Source: Spirochaetota bacterium
GTDB taxonomy: Bacteria; Spirochaetota; UBA4802; JAFGJZ01
Direction: 5' to 3'
Length of the DNA: 14,580 bases
Assembly: GCA_023396665.1 (NCBI GenBank)
Contig: JAEWVL010000118.1
Span: forward strand, 1-14,580
Below, one piece after another: positions 1 to 5,718 of the stretch. Within the stretch, counting starts at the first letter, position 1, and each line of letters begins with the position of its first letter. Below the pieces are notes generated by a model. That model saw only the letters and a list, made by a program, of their open reading frames with translations, did not search any database and had not been told where the DNA came from. The position numbers and the translations under genes are program-made.

Positions 1-62
1 TCAAGCTTTACGGTTGCGAACAACAGTTGCTGTTCGCGATTCGGTTTCTTAAATGTTTTCAT
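1..62 (-). CDS. 5' end of a probable transposase, runs off the window
   Basis: The minus strand opens with an ATG at 62 and stays open to the left edge, 20 complete codons reading MKTFKKPNREQQLLFATVKL. The pattern of a short basic start followed by N-R-E-Q-x-x-L-L-F resembles the N-terminus of IS1182-type DDE transposases, which is family knowledge applied to very little sequence. No Shine-Dalgarno sequence precedes the ATG. Instead a promoter-like pair, TTGCAA (91-96) and TATTAT (69-74) with a 16-base spacer, would place the transcript start on or next to the ATG. The first 40 bases also hold the perfect 7-base inverted repeat GCGAACA/TGTTCGC (16-22 and 31-37) inside the coding frame. That a gene starts here is fairly likely; the family is a guess. 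Confidence 0.42.
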   Translation of the reverse strand, partial: MKTFKKPNREQQLLFATVKL

Positions 63-68
63 TGTCAT

Positions 69-96
69 ATAATACAAATTTGTCTAATTATTGCAA
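69..96 (-). promoter_or_regulatory. Candidate promoter for the left-edge gene
   Basis: On the minus strand TTGCAA (91-96) and TATTAT (69-74) are separated by 16 bases, and the -10 ends 7 bases before the ATG at 62. If used, it would give a leaderless or nearly leaderless mRNA, consistent with the absence of a ribosome binding site. Confidence 0.35.
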
Positions 97-240
97 GTAT
101 TTTATAGTTGAAAAATCGACAGCCTGATTATTTATTCTTGCTTTAGTTATGTTTTTAATAATTGGATTAGTTGTTTATTATTATTGGGACTTTAAAATTG
201 AACCTGGTCTTTTGTTTTAGAAAGCAATGTCTTGGTATGT

Positions 241-356
241 AAATTTTAACCCATTCTGCCATAAAAAGGGTTAAGTCTCAACAGGAATTCCTTTTTGTAG
301 TTCACATAATATTGATTGTGGGGTGTTAGGTCTGTCTTTTTGTCTGAGCAGTTTCC
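241..356 (-). repeat. Dispersed intergenic repeat, copy A
   Basis: Copy A shares with copy B (3580-3790) the outer block AAATTT-Y-AAC-CATTCTGCC, the central block AACAGGAATTCCTTTTTGTA then TTCACATA, and the far block GGGGTGT, AGGTC, GTCTTTTT, TC, GAGCA, TTTCC. Read on the minus strand the far block gives an open phrase C-S-D-K-K-T-D-L-T-P-H in both copies. The element sits directly downstream of an IS110-like remnant. It has no obvious terminal inverted repeats and no transposase of its own, so it may be a non-autonomous or REP-like element. Confidence 0.6.
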
Positions 357-369
357 ACTATGATAAACG

Positions 370-530
370 TCAATAGGGTTGTGCCGCTTTTTTTGTGATC
401 GCATCAAATTCTTTTAATTTCTTTTGATAACCGGTATCGTCATAACCTCGATAAAGGTCTCCAGTTAAAATCATTCGTCGTATGATATTGAATGTTTTTC
501 GTATCACCGCAATTCTGGTTCTACCTAAAA
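370..530 (-). pseudogene. C-terminal remnant of an IS110-like transposase
   Basis: The last 50 or so codons of a minus-strand frame contain a basic helical stretch R-I-A-V-I-R-K-T-F-N-I-I-R-R-M, then TGDLYRG and Y-Q-K-K-L-K-E-F. This resembles the extreme C-terminus of IS110/IS116/IS902 transposases, which carry an (I/V)A-V-(A/x)-RK helix followed by a MxxxGxxYR segment. The frame continues upstream to 633, but that part is low-complexity Phe/Tyr/Ser-rich translation of AT-rich DNA and does not look like coding sequence. No DEDD or serine-catalytic region is present, so this is a stub at most. Repeat copy A lies just beyond its stop. The family call is moderate to weak. Confidence 0.42.
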
Positions 531-633
531 GGTAGATATAATTTAAAAGACAAGAAAAATATTTTGAAGAATTAGTAAAACAATAGAAAAACGATTGAAG
601 ATCTTCTATAATATACAGATAAGTTGAAAACAA

Positions 634-900
634 CTTTACAGTTCTAAAGGATTAGTCCAGATTCATCATAAGTGTTGTATTAGATGTTATAATGGCTTAC
701 TTTATGTATATGATAATTGAAAAGTTTATGTCTTGAAAATTAAGCAAAGTTAAAGAAAACACAAAATTTATAAGCACGGTTTTTGTAAGGATAAAATTGT
801 ATATTTAACTAAACACCGATGCAACCAGAGTCGACTCTCTTGCATAAGACTTTTTTGGTACTGTGCGTAATATCTATTATGTCACAAAGGAGGACATAAG
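634..900. other. AT-rich gene-free stretch before the BIG2/SUMF1 lipoprotein
   Basis: No convincing reading frame is present. A plus-strand extended -10 (TGT followed by TATAAT at 688-693) is the best promoter-like string but lacks a good -35. A second weak pair, TTTTGG and TATTAT (873-878), lies just ahead of the ribosome binding site. Either could drive the gene at 901. Confidence 0.3.
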
Positions 901-2304
901 ATGAAATATTTCATTGCTGCTGCGGCAGTCATCATCTCTACTACTATGCTCTTCTTAGAGCAAATTACTAAAACAACAAGCAAGTATGCCATAATGATCC
1001 TTTGTATGTTTCTGTTTGTCACCTGCGGTGATGACAGTATCAAAAATGGAAATGATGAAGTGAGTGTGACAGCCGTCTCGCTTGATAAAAGCAGTTTGCT
1101 GCTGCAGCCGGGAGACAGTATAAGCCTTGTAGCGAGCGTGGAACCTTCAAATGCGACAGACAAGAGCCTTGTATGGGAAAGTAGCGATGCGGAAATTGTT
1201 CAGGTTGCTCAGGATGGTTTGCTTAAGGCCTTAAAGTCGGGTGTTGCGACCATTCGTGTTAAAACGGTTAACGGTTCAAAAACCGATGAGTGTTCCGTCA
1301 GTGTGAAGACTGAGTTGGCCGAGGGTGATTTGTATTCGTACAGGTTTCCGGGCGGTTCGGGATTCAGGGCGGTATTGACTCCTGACATTGCGACAGGCAA
1401 CACATTTCCCTGCAATATAGATAAAGACGATGTATACGACGAAACAGGTGATGTTGCCCCGGTGCCCAAGCGTTTCCTGATCGGTGAAGCTGAAGTCACC
1501 TACGAGCTGTGGCGCGAGGTTCTGTTGTGGGCCGTTACCGATGCCGGAAACGGCAGGCGCGCCGACGGCGGATACCTTTACGAGTTCCATAATCCCGGCA
1601 GGGAGGGTAGTGAGGGCACTTCTGTTGTTCCGACTTCCGCGAAACATGAGCCCGTCACCTCTATCAGCTGGCGCGACGCCATGGTCTGGTGTAACGCCCT
1701 GACCGAATACTATAACGCCAATAACGGCGATCTCGAAGATCTTGATTGTGTATATTGTCATGATGCGGCTTTCACCAATCCGGTAAGAAGACTGATCGGT
1801 GAATACCGGAACTATTTCATGATACTTGGAACCGGAGGTTGCGACAGTCCTTTTGTGAATGAAAACGCCAGGGGTTTTCGCCTGCCCACGAGTATAGAAT
1901 GGGAGTTCGCCGCCCGTTACCGAGGTGAGGATGCGACTAACTCGATTGCCGGCAGCGACGGTATGCACTATACGAAGGGTGATTCCGTGAGCGGAGCCGG
2001 TGCCGCGTATTCCGATACGGCTGAAACGGCCCTGTACGTTGTGAGCGGCTCGAAGACGGCCGCAGTTAAAAGCAGAGAGCCGAATGCCCTCGGCCTCTAC
2101 GATATGTCGGGCAATGTGAACGAGTGGTGCTTCGAGTGGTACGGTGCCGCCCCCTCCGCAATCGGTGATGAATCATACAGGATTCTGCGCGGCGGCGGAT
2201 ATAATGTTGCAGACTTGCAGTATCTGCAGCTCGGTCAAGTTGATAAACATTATCCCTATTATAAGCTGCAATATTACGGACTTCGCGTTGTGAGAACCTA
2301 CTGA
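901..2304 (+). CDS. BIG2-domain lipoprotein with C-terminal SUMF1/FGE-sulfatase domain
   Basis: This 467-residue protein starts at an ATG 7 bases after a strong AAAGGAGG (886-893), which fixes the start. Residues 31-42 form a hydrophobic run ending VTC, a relaxed lipobox with Cys42, but an extra hydrophobic segment (residues 1-19) precedes it. Residues 53-136 form a bacterial Ig-like group 2 domain (AVSLDKSSLLLQPG, then VWESSD and SGVATIRV). Residues 145-467 form a SUMF1/formylglycine-generating-enzyme-like domain with EVTYELWREV, PVTSISWRDAMVWCNAL, GFRLPTSIEWEFAAR, GLYDMSGNVNEW, RILRGGGYN and a final GLRVVRTY. The usual RGGSW/F is RGGGY and no active-site cysteine pair is evident, so it is probably a non-catalytic surface fold with a binding or structural role, as is common in spirochaete lipoproteins. 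GC content rises sharply after about codon 140. It appears monocistronic. Confidence 0.88.
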   Translation: MKYFIAAAAVIISTTMLFLEQITKTTSKYAIMILCMFLFVTCGDDSIKNGNDEVSVTAVSLDKSSLLLQPGDSISLVASVEPSNATDKSLVWESSDAEIVQVAQDGLLKALKSGVATIRVKTVNGSKTDECSVSVKTELAEGDLYSYRFPGGSGFRAVLTPDIATGNTFPCNIDKDDVYDETGDVAPVPKRFLIGEAEVTYELWREVLLWAVTDAGNGRRADGGYLYEFHNPGREGSEGTSVVPTSAKHEPVTSISWRDAMVWCNALTEYYNANNGDLEDLDCVYCHDAAFTNPVRRLIGEYRNYFMILGTGGCDSPFVNENARGFRLPTSIEWEFAARYRGEDATNSIAGSDGMHYTKGDSVSGAGAAYSDTAETALYVVSGSKTAAVKSREPNALGLYDMSGNVNEWCFEWYGAAPSAIGDESYRILRGGGYNVADLQYLQLGQVDKHYPYYKLQYYGLRVVRTY

Positions 2305-2319
2305 GCGTGTCAAAAAATT

Positions 2320-2407
2320 AGACATGTTGCGAATCTCGATGAATTGAAACGTATCCGCCCACCGATGGCGGGCGGAAAATCGCACATATCTGTTTCGCAA
2401 CATGTCT
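2320..2407. repeat. Nested inverted repeat, REP-like
   Basis: A perfect 14-base inverted repeat, AGACATGTTGCGAA (2320-2333) and TTCGCAACATGTCT (2394-2407), encloses an inner stem TCCGCCC (2354-2360) and GGGCGGA (2370-2376). It begins 15 bases after the stop of the BIG2/SUMF1 gene and ends at the RAYT fragment. RAYT transposases are known to act on such palindromic REP sequences. It could also serve as a transcription terminator, but there is no T tract. Confidence 0.7.
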
Positions 2408-2408
2408 G

Positions 2409-2534
2409 TTGATCATTGCCGGTTTTAAATCATCCGCGATAAATAGAATCAATGAATTACGCCATTCCCCGCGTAAACCGGTATGGCAACCGCGATTTTA
2501 TGATCATATAATACGAGATGATCATGATTTGTAA
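2409..2534 (+). pseudogene. C-terminal fragment of a RAYT (IS200-like Y1) transposase
   Basis: The plus-strand frame from 2409 reads LIIAGFKSSAINRINELR, then H-S-P-R-K-P-V-W-Q and F-Y-D-H-I-I-R-D-D, ending at TAA 2532-2534. These match the conserved end of REP-associated tyrosine transposases: FKSxxTxRIN, a TPGxPVWQRNYYEHIIR-type segment with the nucleophilic Tyr, then a D-E dipeptide. The HUH part that should lie upstream is missing and is replaced by the palindrome 2320-2407, so this is a remnant. In the same frame, immediately after the stop, an unrelated IS4 fragment begins, so the junction between two dead elements lies at about 2532-2540. Confidence 0.68.
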
Positions 2535-2686
2535 CGTATTGTCAGATATACAGATGTGAAGAGCAATAAGCAAAATGAATTTATAACGAACAATTTTGAT
2601 CTGGCAGCAGAAGAAGTGGCCGCGATATATAAGGCCCGTTGGGATATCGAATTGTTCTTCAAGCATATAAAGCAGAACTTAAAGAT
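2535..2686 (+). pseudogene. IS4-family transposase fragment with YREK signature
   Basis: The frame beginning at 2535 reads RIVRYTDVKSNKQ, N-E-F-I-T-N-N-F-D-L, then IYKARWDIELFFKHIKQNL. The exact spacing Y-2-R-3-E-6-K is the YREK signature around the catalytic Glu of IS4 DDE transposases, and ITNNFDL plus FFKxIKQNL are family hallmarks. Only about 50 residues remain: no N-terminal half with the first two Asp residues, and no C-terminus after KIT. Its right end meets the stop codon of the minus-strand antitoxin gene at 2686. It is a dead fragment that cannot encode a transposase. Confidence 0.82.
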
Positions 2687-3048
2687 TACAAAAACTTCTT
2701 ATAATCAACATCAAAGATCTCCGCAAGCTTAACAGCGGTCTCTTTTGAAATGGTTCTTCTTCCTTTTTCCATGCCGGAAATGTTCTGACGGGGTACTCCA
2801 CCCAGTTTTTCTCCCAGTTCTTCCAGAGTAAGCTCGGCCCTTTCCCGGTAAATTCGCAGATAATCGCCGGGTGTCATCAGAGATTTTGTTTTCTTATACC
2901 ATTCTGTTTCGCTGGCAATCTCCGAATCATCGCCGTCGGTAACAGTAACGCTTCCCTTTTGTTTCAGAAATTTCATAAGATCGTCCGGAATGCTTTTCCC
3001 GGTAATCGTAATACTATCAGTATGGGGCATTTTCACGACTACTTGCAT
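2686..3048 (-). CDS. HigA-like XRE antitoxin
   Basis: The 120-residue product has an N-terminal segment MQVVVKMPHTDSITITGKSI, a linker rich in Asp/Glu/Lys, and a C-terminal helix-turn-helix of the XRE/Cro type (MTPGDYLRIYRERAEL, TLEELGEKLG, V-P-R-Q-N-I-S-G-M-E-K-G-R-R-T-I-S). The ATG at 3048 is chosen because GAGGTG lies 4 bases upstream of it; a TTG at 3060 and an internal ATG at 3030 are less likely. The gene overlaps the toxin's 3' end by 32 bases, which implies translational coupling. Toxin-first order with an HTH antitoxin is the HigBA arrangement. The product should neutralise the toxin and bind the palindrome in the shared promoter, autorepressing the pair. Confidence 0.85.
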   Translation of the reverse strand: MQVVVKMPHTDSITITGKSIPDDLMKFLKQKGSVTVTDGDDSEIASETEWYKKTKSLMTPGDYLRIYRERAELTLEELGEKLGGVPRQNISGMEKGRRTISKETAVKLAEIFDVDYKKFL

Positions 3049-3280
3049 AATACACCTCAATTTTCAGTTCATCTTTCTCAAAAGTCCAGCAGGCCACCCA
3101 TTTGTGAGATAAATGACAATGAAATCTGTTTTCTCCGATACTGCTGAAATTCGGCCATTTGGGCTGCAACGGTCCGATTCTTTCAAGGTCTTCGATCAGA
3201 ACAGTCAGTTTCTTTTGCTGTAGTAGCGGCATCTTTAATGCCTGCTTCTGAGCCTCTTTTGTTAGAGTAACGGTAAACAT
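3017..3280 (-). CDS. RelE/HigB-like ribonuclease toxin
   Basis: The 87-residue product MFTVTLTKEAQKQALKMPLL to SRENAPY has the size and layout of RelE-superfamily toxins: an amphipathic helical N-terminal half (KEAQKQALKMPLLQQKKL, LIEDLERIGP), then a beta-strand half with NRFHCHLSHKWVACW and IEVYYASSRENAPY. The PxWPNFSxxGENRFHCHL motif is typical of one well-populated group of this family found upstream of XRE antitoxins. Such toxins cut mRNA on the ribosome in the cytoplasm. No Shine-Dalgarno sequence lies before the ATG, and the promoter sits so close that the mRNA would begin at or near the start codon. It forms one operon with the overlapping antitoxin gene. Confidence 0.85.
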   Translation of the reverse strand: MFTVTLTKEAQKQALKMPLLQQKKLTVLIEDLERIGPLQPKWPNFSSIGENRFHCHLSHKWVACWTFEKDELKIEVYYASSRENAPY

Positions 3281-3285
3281 ATCAC

Positions 3286-3314
3286 AATGTAATCAAAATA
3301 TGATTACAAGTCAA
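3286..3314 (-). promoter_or_regulatory. Toxin-antitoxin promoter with palindromic operator
   Basis: On the minus strand TTGACT (3309-3314) and TACATT (3286-3291) are separated by exactly 17 bases. The spacer and -10 are covered by the perfect inverted repeat TGTAATCA-AAATA-TGATTACA (3288-3308, written on the plus strand). Binding of the XRE antitoxin here would block RNA polymerase. The -10 ends 6 bases before the toxin ATG, so the predicted start site falls on the ATG itself. Confidence 0.65.
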
Positions 3315-3485
3315 GAAAATATTTTTTTCCTATAATCTATTTTCCAGACATCTGAAAAGTCATATATCCTCGCGAGCATCTAACACCAGATGGTCTCGAA
3401 TCATTCAATTTCAGAACTGATTGAAAATGTCATGAATTCACTTTTCTTCATTATATATCATGAATGACTGATCCTTCATCGAAAA

Positions 3486-3578
3486 CTATCTCTCATACAC
3501 TCCCATACTATTCTTCAGCATCCCGACCATCTCATCCCTCACACTTCCGGGACTGACAATCTCGACCTTGTCGCCGTA
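3486..3578 (-). pseudogene. C-terminal stub of a WYL-domain transcriptional regulator
   Basis: The minus-strand frame reads YGDKVEIVSPGSVRDEMVG, then MLKNSMGVYER and a TAG stop at 3486-3488. The order G-x-x-V-x-(V/I)-x-x-P-x-x-(L/V)-R-(D/E)-x-(M/I) near the end of a protein is typical of the last strand and helix of WYL-domain (YafY-like) regulators. Only 30 residues remain. The similarity begins 2 bases from the edge of repeat copy B (3580), so the rest of the gene appears to have been removed when or where the repeat joined. Confidence 0.6.
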
Positions 3579-3579
3579 T

Positions 3580-3790
3580 AAATTTCAACCATTCTGCCCT
3601 ATGAAGAGTTAAGTCTCAACAGGAATTCCTTTTTGTACTTCACATACTATGGACTATCGACCTTTTCCGAAATTGTTTTCCATAAGAAAACAATTTTCAC
3701 AATCTTTGTCGCTTAGGAAACTTCATTCTTGTTCCAATTGAAGTTTCCTTATGGGGTGTAAGGTCAGTCTTTTTATCAGAGCATTTTCCT
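3580..3790 (-). repeat. Dispersed intergenic repeat, copy B (longest, with two hairpins)
   Basis: Copy B has the same ends as copy A and carries about 95 extra bases in the middle, which copy C partly shares. The extra part has two inverted repeats: AAATTGTTTTC/GAAAACAATTT (3670-3680 and 3686-3696) and AGGAAACTTC/GAAGTTTCCT (3715-3724 and 3740-3749). Its left end abuts the WYL stub, and its right end supplies the C-terminal codons of the frameshifted secreted-protein relic. Confidence 0.62.
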
Positions 3791-3866
3791 GAAAAAATGA
3801 GCATTTGCCCTTGAGCATTTAAATGAAAAGAAAGTAAGAAGATAATGATGGCAAAAAAAATTTCAT
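3697..3866 (-). pseudogene. Frameshifted relic sharing the neighbour's signal peptide, fused to repeat B
   Basis: An ATG at 3866 begins ATG AAA followed by eight T's. With one more T (or two fewer) it would read MKFFFAIIIFLLSFHLNAQ, clearly related to MKYFLSVLIILLSLQLNAQ of the gene at 4351. As written, the ATG is out of frame with the rest. The signal peptide is followed by GQMLIFSGKCSDKKTDLTPH and a further 17 residues, which are translation of repeat copy B, ending at TGA 3697-3699. An AAGGA lies about 11 bases upstream of the ATG, and the upstream gene's stop is 44 bases away. The reading suggests a duplicated gene start whose body was replaced by the repeat. A homopolymer sequencing error or slippage could explain the frameshift. 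Confidence 0.55.
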
Positions 3867-3910
3867 AAATACGTTGTATCCTTAGTTTCTGATATATCGG
3901 AAGAAATATA

Positions 3911-4351
3911 TCAATTTCCGATAGGAATAGGGAATTTGAATAAAAGCCCGGCTTCAGCGAAACTTTCACCACCTAAATGAAAAAATCTGAAATACGGAAT
4001 GATGGCGTGAGGAATGAATAATCCTAGCATGAATCCGGTATTATTGGTTTTGGTGTTTATTACACCACCGGCTTCGAGGCCTATCAAGATACTTGAGTTG
4101 CTGCTTGGAATAATAATTTCAGGTCCTGAGAATATCCGGCTTCCTTTTTTATTTTTGAGTATATCTATGAAAAAGCCATATCCCAAGCCGTCTCCGAGAT
4201 GAAAAAAGCTTACTTCTCCTCCGAAAACACCTCCGCTTCCGCCGCCTCCGACATTAATTCCGATAGGCATATAATTATTTGATTGAAAAAACATTTGGGC
4301 ATTCAATTGAAGAGAAAGGAGGATGATTAGAACCGACAAAAAATATTTCAT
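3911..4351 (-). CDS. Small secreted protein, possibly an outer-membrane beta-barrel
   Basis: The 146-residue product has a clear signal peptide, MKYFLSVLIILLSLQLNAQ, with cleavage expected after Ala or Gln near residue 18-19. The mature part is rich in Gly, Phe and Ile. Its alternating hydrophobic stretches (GGVFGGEVSFFHLGDGLGYG, GPEIIIPS, ILIGLEAGGVINT, TGFMLGLFIP, FAEAGLLFKFPI) would suit short beta strands of a small barrel. No family was recognised. AAAGGAA lies about 8 bases before the ATG, supporting the start. Downstream on the same strand is a relic with a related signal peptide, which points to a former tandem duplication. The upstream 600 bases hold no gene, so it probably has its own promoter. 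Confidence 0.6.
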   Translation of the reverse strand: MKYFLSVLIILLSLQLNAQMFFQSNNYMPIGINVGGGGSGGVFGGEVSFFHLGDGLGYGFFIDILKNKKGSRIFSGPEIIIPSSNSSILIGLEAGGVINTKTNNTGFMLGLFIPHAIIPYFRFFHLGGESFAEAGLLFKFPIPIGN

Positions 4352-4445
4352 TATGATTTCCTTTCTACAATGATCGAACGGTTCAACATGAATCGATACG
4401 GATATACATGATGCGTATTTATTTATATTAAAGGATGCGCTATAA

Positions 4446-4480
4446 GGCTAAAAGCTACCATATTACGGTATCTTTTAGCC
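4446..4480. repeat. Hairpin-forming inverted repeat
   Basis: GGCTAAAAGCTACC (4446-4459) pairs with GGTATCTTTTAGCC (4467-4480) over 13 of 14 positions with a 7-base loop. No T tract follows on either strand, so it is not a standard intrinsic terminator. Confidence 0.65.
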
Positions 4481-4600
4481 TAGATGTGTCAATACCGATA
4501 TAAGATTTCCGGTATTAATCGAAATTTATCACTCCCCAACGCATTCGTTCTTTCATTCGATATGAGTTTCCCTTGAGAGAAAGCACATGGGGGTGAAGTT

Positions 4601-4732
4601 TTTAACCATTCTTTCTTAAAAGGGCCCTAAGCTCTTCGGTAAGTCCATCACATGATTTTCATTGTGTCCCTTTTTGAGGTCTTGTCTGTCAACATTCACT
4701 TTTGATAAGACCTCTTTACAGACCAATTTCCT
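4601..4732 (-). repeat. Dispersed intergenic repeat, copy D (diverged)
   Basis: Both ends resemble copies A and B: TTTAACCATTCT at the left and, on the minus strand, CAGGAAATTGGTCTGT at the right. The middle is mostly different and carries its own stem, GAGGTCTT (4676-4683) with AAGACCTC (4707-4714). The string AAAAAGGGACA, read on the minus strand, recurs at 13789 on the plus strand. Confidence 0.4.
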
Positions 4733-4777
4733 GGAAAAAAAATATAGGGAATCTCTAAAAACTAATCTTTGCAACTC

Positions 4778-4842
4778 GAACCTCGAATAATTCCAATGAA
4801 AAACGAGGTAAAATTATTGCGGGTGGTAATTATTCGAGGTTC
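4778..4842. repeat. 15-base perfect inverted repeat
   Basis: GAACCTCGAATAATT (4778-4792) and AATTATTCGAGGTTC (4828-4842) are perfect inverted repeats around a 36-base or so centre, which itself carries an imperfect internal copy (ACGAGGT, AAAATTATTGC). No gene lies between. It may be the ends of a decayed small element or a structural hairpin. Confidence 0.65.
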
Positions 4843-4968
4843 TCTATATGCTTTCACCTCTGTTTTCATATCACCCGGCGGTGGTCCGGCCGAATAACGT
4901 GAAAGTGGCCCTTTCATAATTTTGTCAGAAGTGGTATAACCTTTTCATATTAAGAGAGAGGTTCACTC

Positions 4969-5718
4969 GTGAAAATCGGCATAGAATATGATATTCTCAG
5001 TCCCGCGCAGGATATTTCACCTGAAGCCGAAGTCATCAACATCATCAATCCCCTCATACCCGACTTTCTTGAGGACAACGGTCCTGAGCCGCTGCCGCAG
5101 TTTGATGCCTTCGGCAGAGAGGTGGTTGTGGACGGCGCCTTTATCGATTTGAATACCGGCACCCCCGAGCGTGCCGTACGGCGCGTGGTGATGAAAAAAG
5201 TGAATGAATCTATAGAGTTTGCCAAGCGGTACAATGCCGTCGAGATCATCTTTCTCTCGAACTTTCTGCCCTTTCTTAACGAGAAGCTCTATTACGAGTC
5301 GTGGTTCTATTCGAATGCAATCAACTTCTGGAAAGAGATATGTGCGGCTCACCCCGATATGCGTATCTCTATCGCCAATGTCTTCGAGTTTACCCCGGGG
5401 CCGCTGCTTCGCATCGTCGAAGAGGCGGCTTCGCTCAATCTCGGTATCGCCTTCGACCTGGGGCACGCGCTGCTGTTTTCCAGGATTGACCTGTATGCGT
5501 GGTACCGGCAGATCAGGCCTTACCTTTCAACTTTATATGCCCACAGCAACGACCGCAGCGGCGATCTGCACCTGCATCTGAGTGAAGGCGATTTTCTCAA
5601 GGATACGGGTATCGAGAAGATATTCAAGGAGATCACCGGCGAGAGGGTGATTCTTAAGAGCTTTGAGAAGAATAATTACGGGCGTGATATCGAGATTCTC
5701 AAAGCTCTCAGATTGTGA
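4969..5718 (+). CDS. Xylose-isomerase-like TIM-barrel protein (AP endonuclease 2 superfamily)
   Basis: The 249-residue protein begins with GTG, supported by AGAGAGAGG at 4953-4961, 7 bases upstream. The barrel strands carry acidic and histidine residues in the positions usual for metal binding in sugar-phosphate isomerase/epimerase-type barrels: E140 in ISIANVFEFTP, D163 and H166 in GIAFDLGHAL, H192, D195, D199 and H201/H203 in LYAHSNDRSGDLHLHLSEGD, and E233 in VILKSFEKN. This suggests a cytoplasmic divalent-metal enzyme acting on a sugar or polyol derivative, or a nuclease-like relative; the substrate cannot be told. It stands alone, with gene-free DNA on both sides. The N-terminal 60 residues are somewhat unusual (long DISPEAEVINIINPLIPDF segment). 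Confidence 0.8.
   Translation: MKIGIEYDILSPAQDISPEAEVINIINPLIPDFLEDNGPEPLPQFDAFGREVVVDGAFIDLNTGTPERAVRRVVMKKVNESIEFAKRYNAVEIIFLSNFLPFLNEKLYYESWFYSNAINFWKEICAAHPDMRISIANVFEFTPGPLLRIVEEAASLNLGIAFDLGHALLFSRIDLYAWYRQIRPYLSTLYAHSNDRSGDLHLHLSEGDFLKDTGIEKIFKEITGERVILKSFEKNNYGRDIEILKALRL

Larger units (their letters stand above)
4352..4968. other. Gene-free stretch rich in inverted repeats
   Basis: No coding frame is supported in these 617 bases. The stretch contains the inverted repeat 4446-4480, repeat copy D (4601-4732) with its internal stem, the 15-base perfect inverted repeat 4778-4842, and a weak plus-strand promoter candidate TTGTCA (4922-4927) ahead of the TIM-barrel gene. A TTGACA on the minus strand (4487-4492) lacks a well-spaced -10. 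Confidence 0.5.

Noticed and set aside
149..220. Plus-strand 23-codon frame with a hydrophobic segment (MFLIIGLVVYYYWDFK)
   Set aside because: It has no ribosome binding site, lies in very AT-rich DNA where Phe/Ile/Tyr-rich frames arise by chance, and an in-frame stop lies just upstream.
820..875. Similarity between 825-866 and 14096-14140 (ACTCTC, AAGAC, TTTTTG in order)
   Set aside because: Only short matched blocks with several gaps; too weak to call a repeat by eye.
1276..1968. 230-codon minus-strand open frame
   Set aside because: It lies entirely within the BIG2/SUMF1 gene on the other strand, whose domain motifs are unmistakable.
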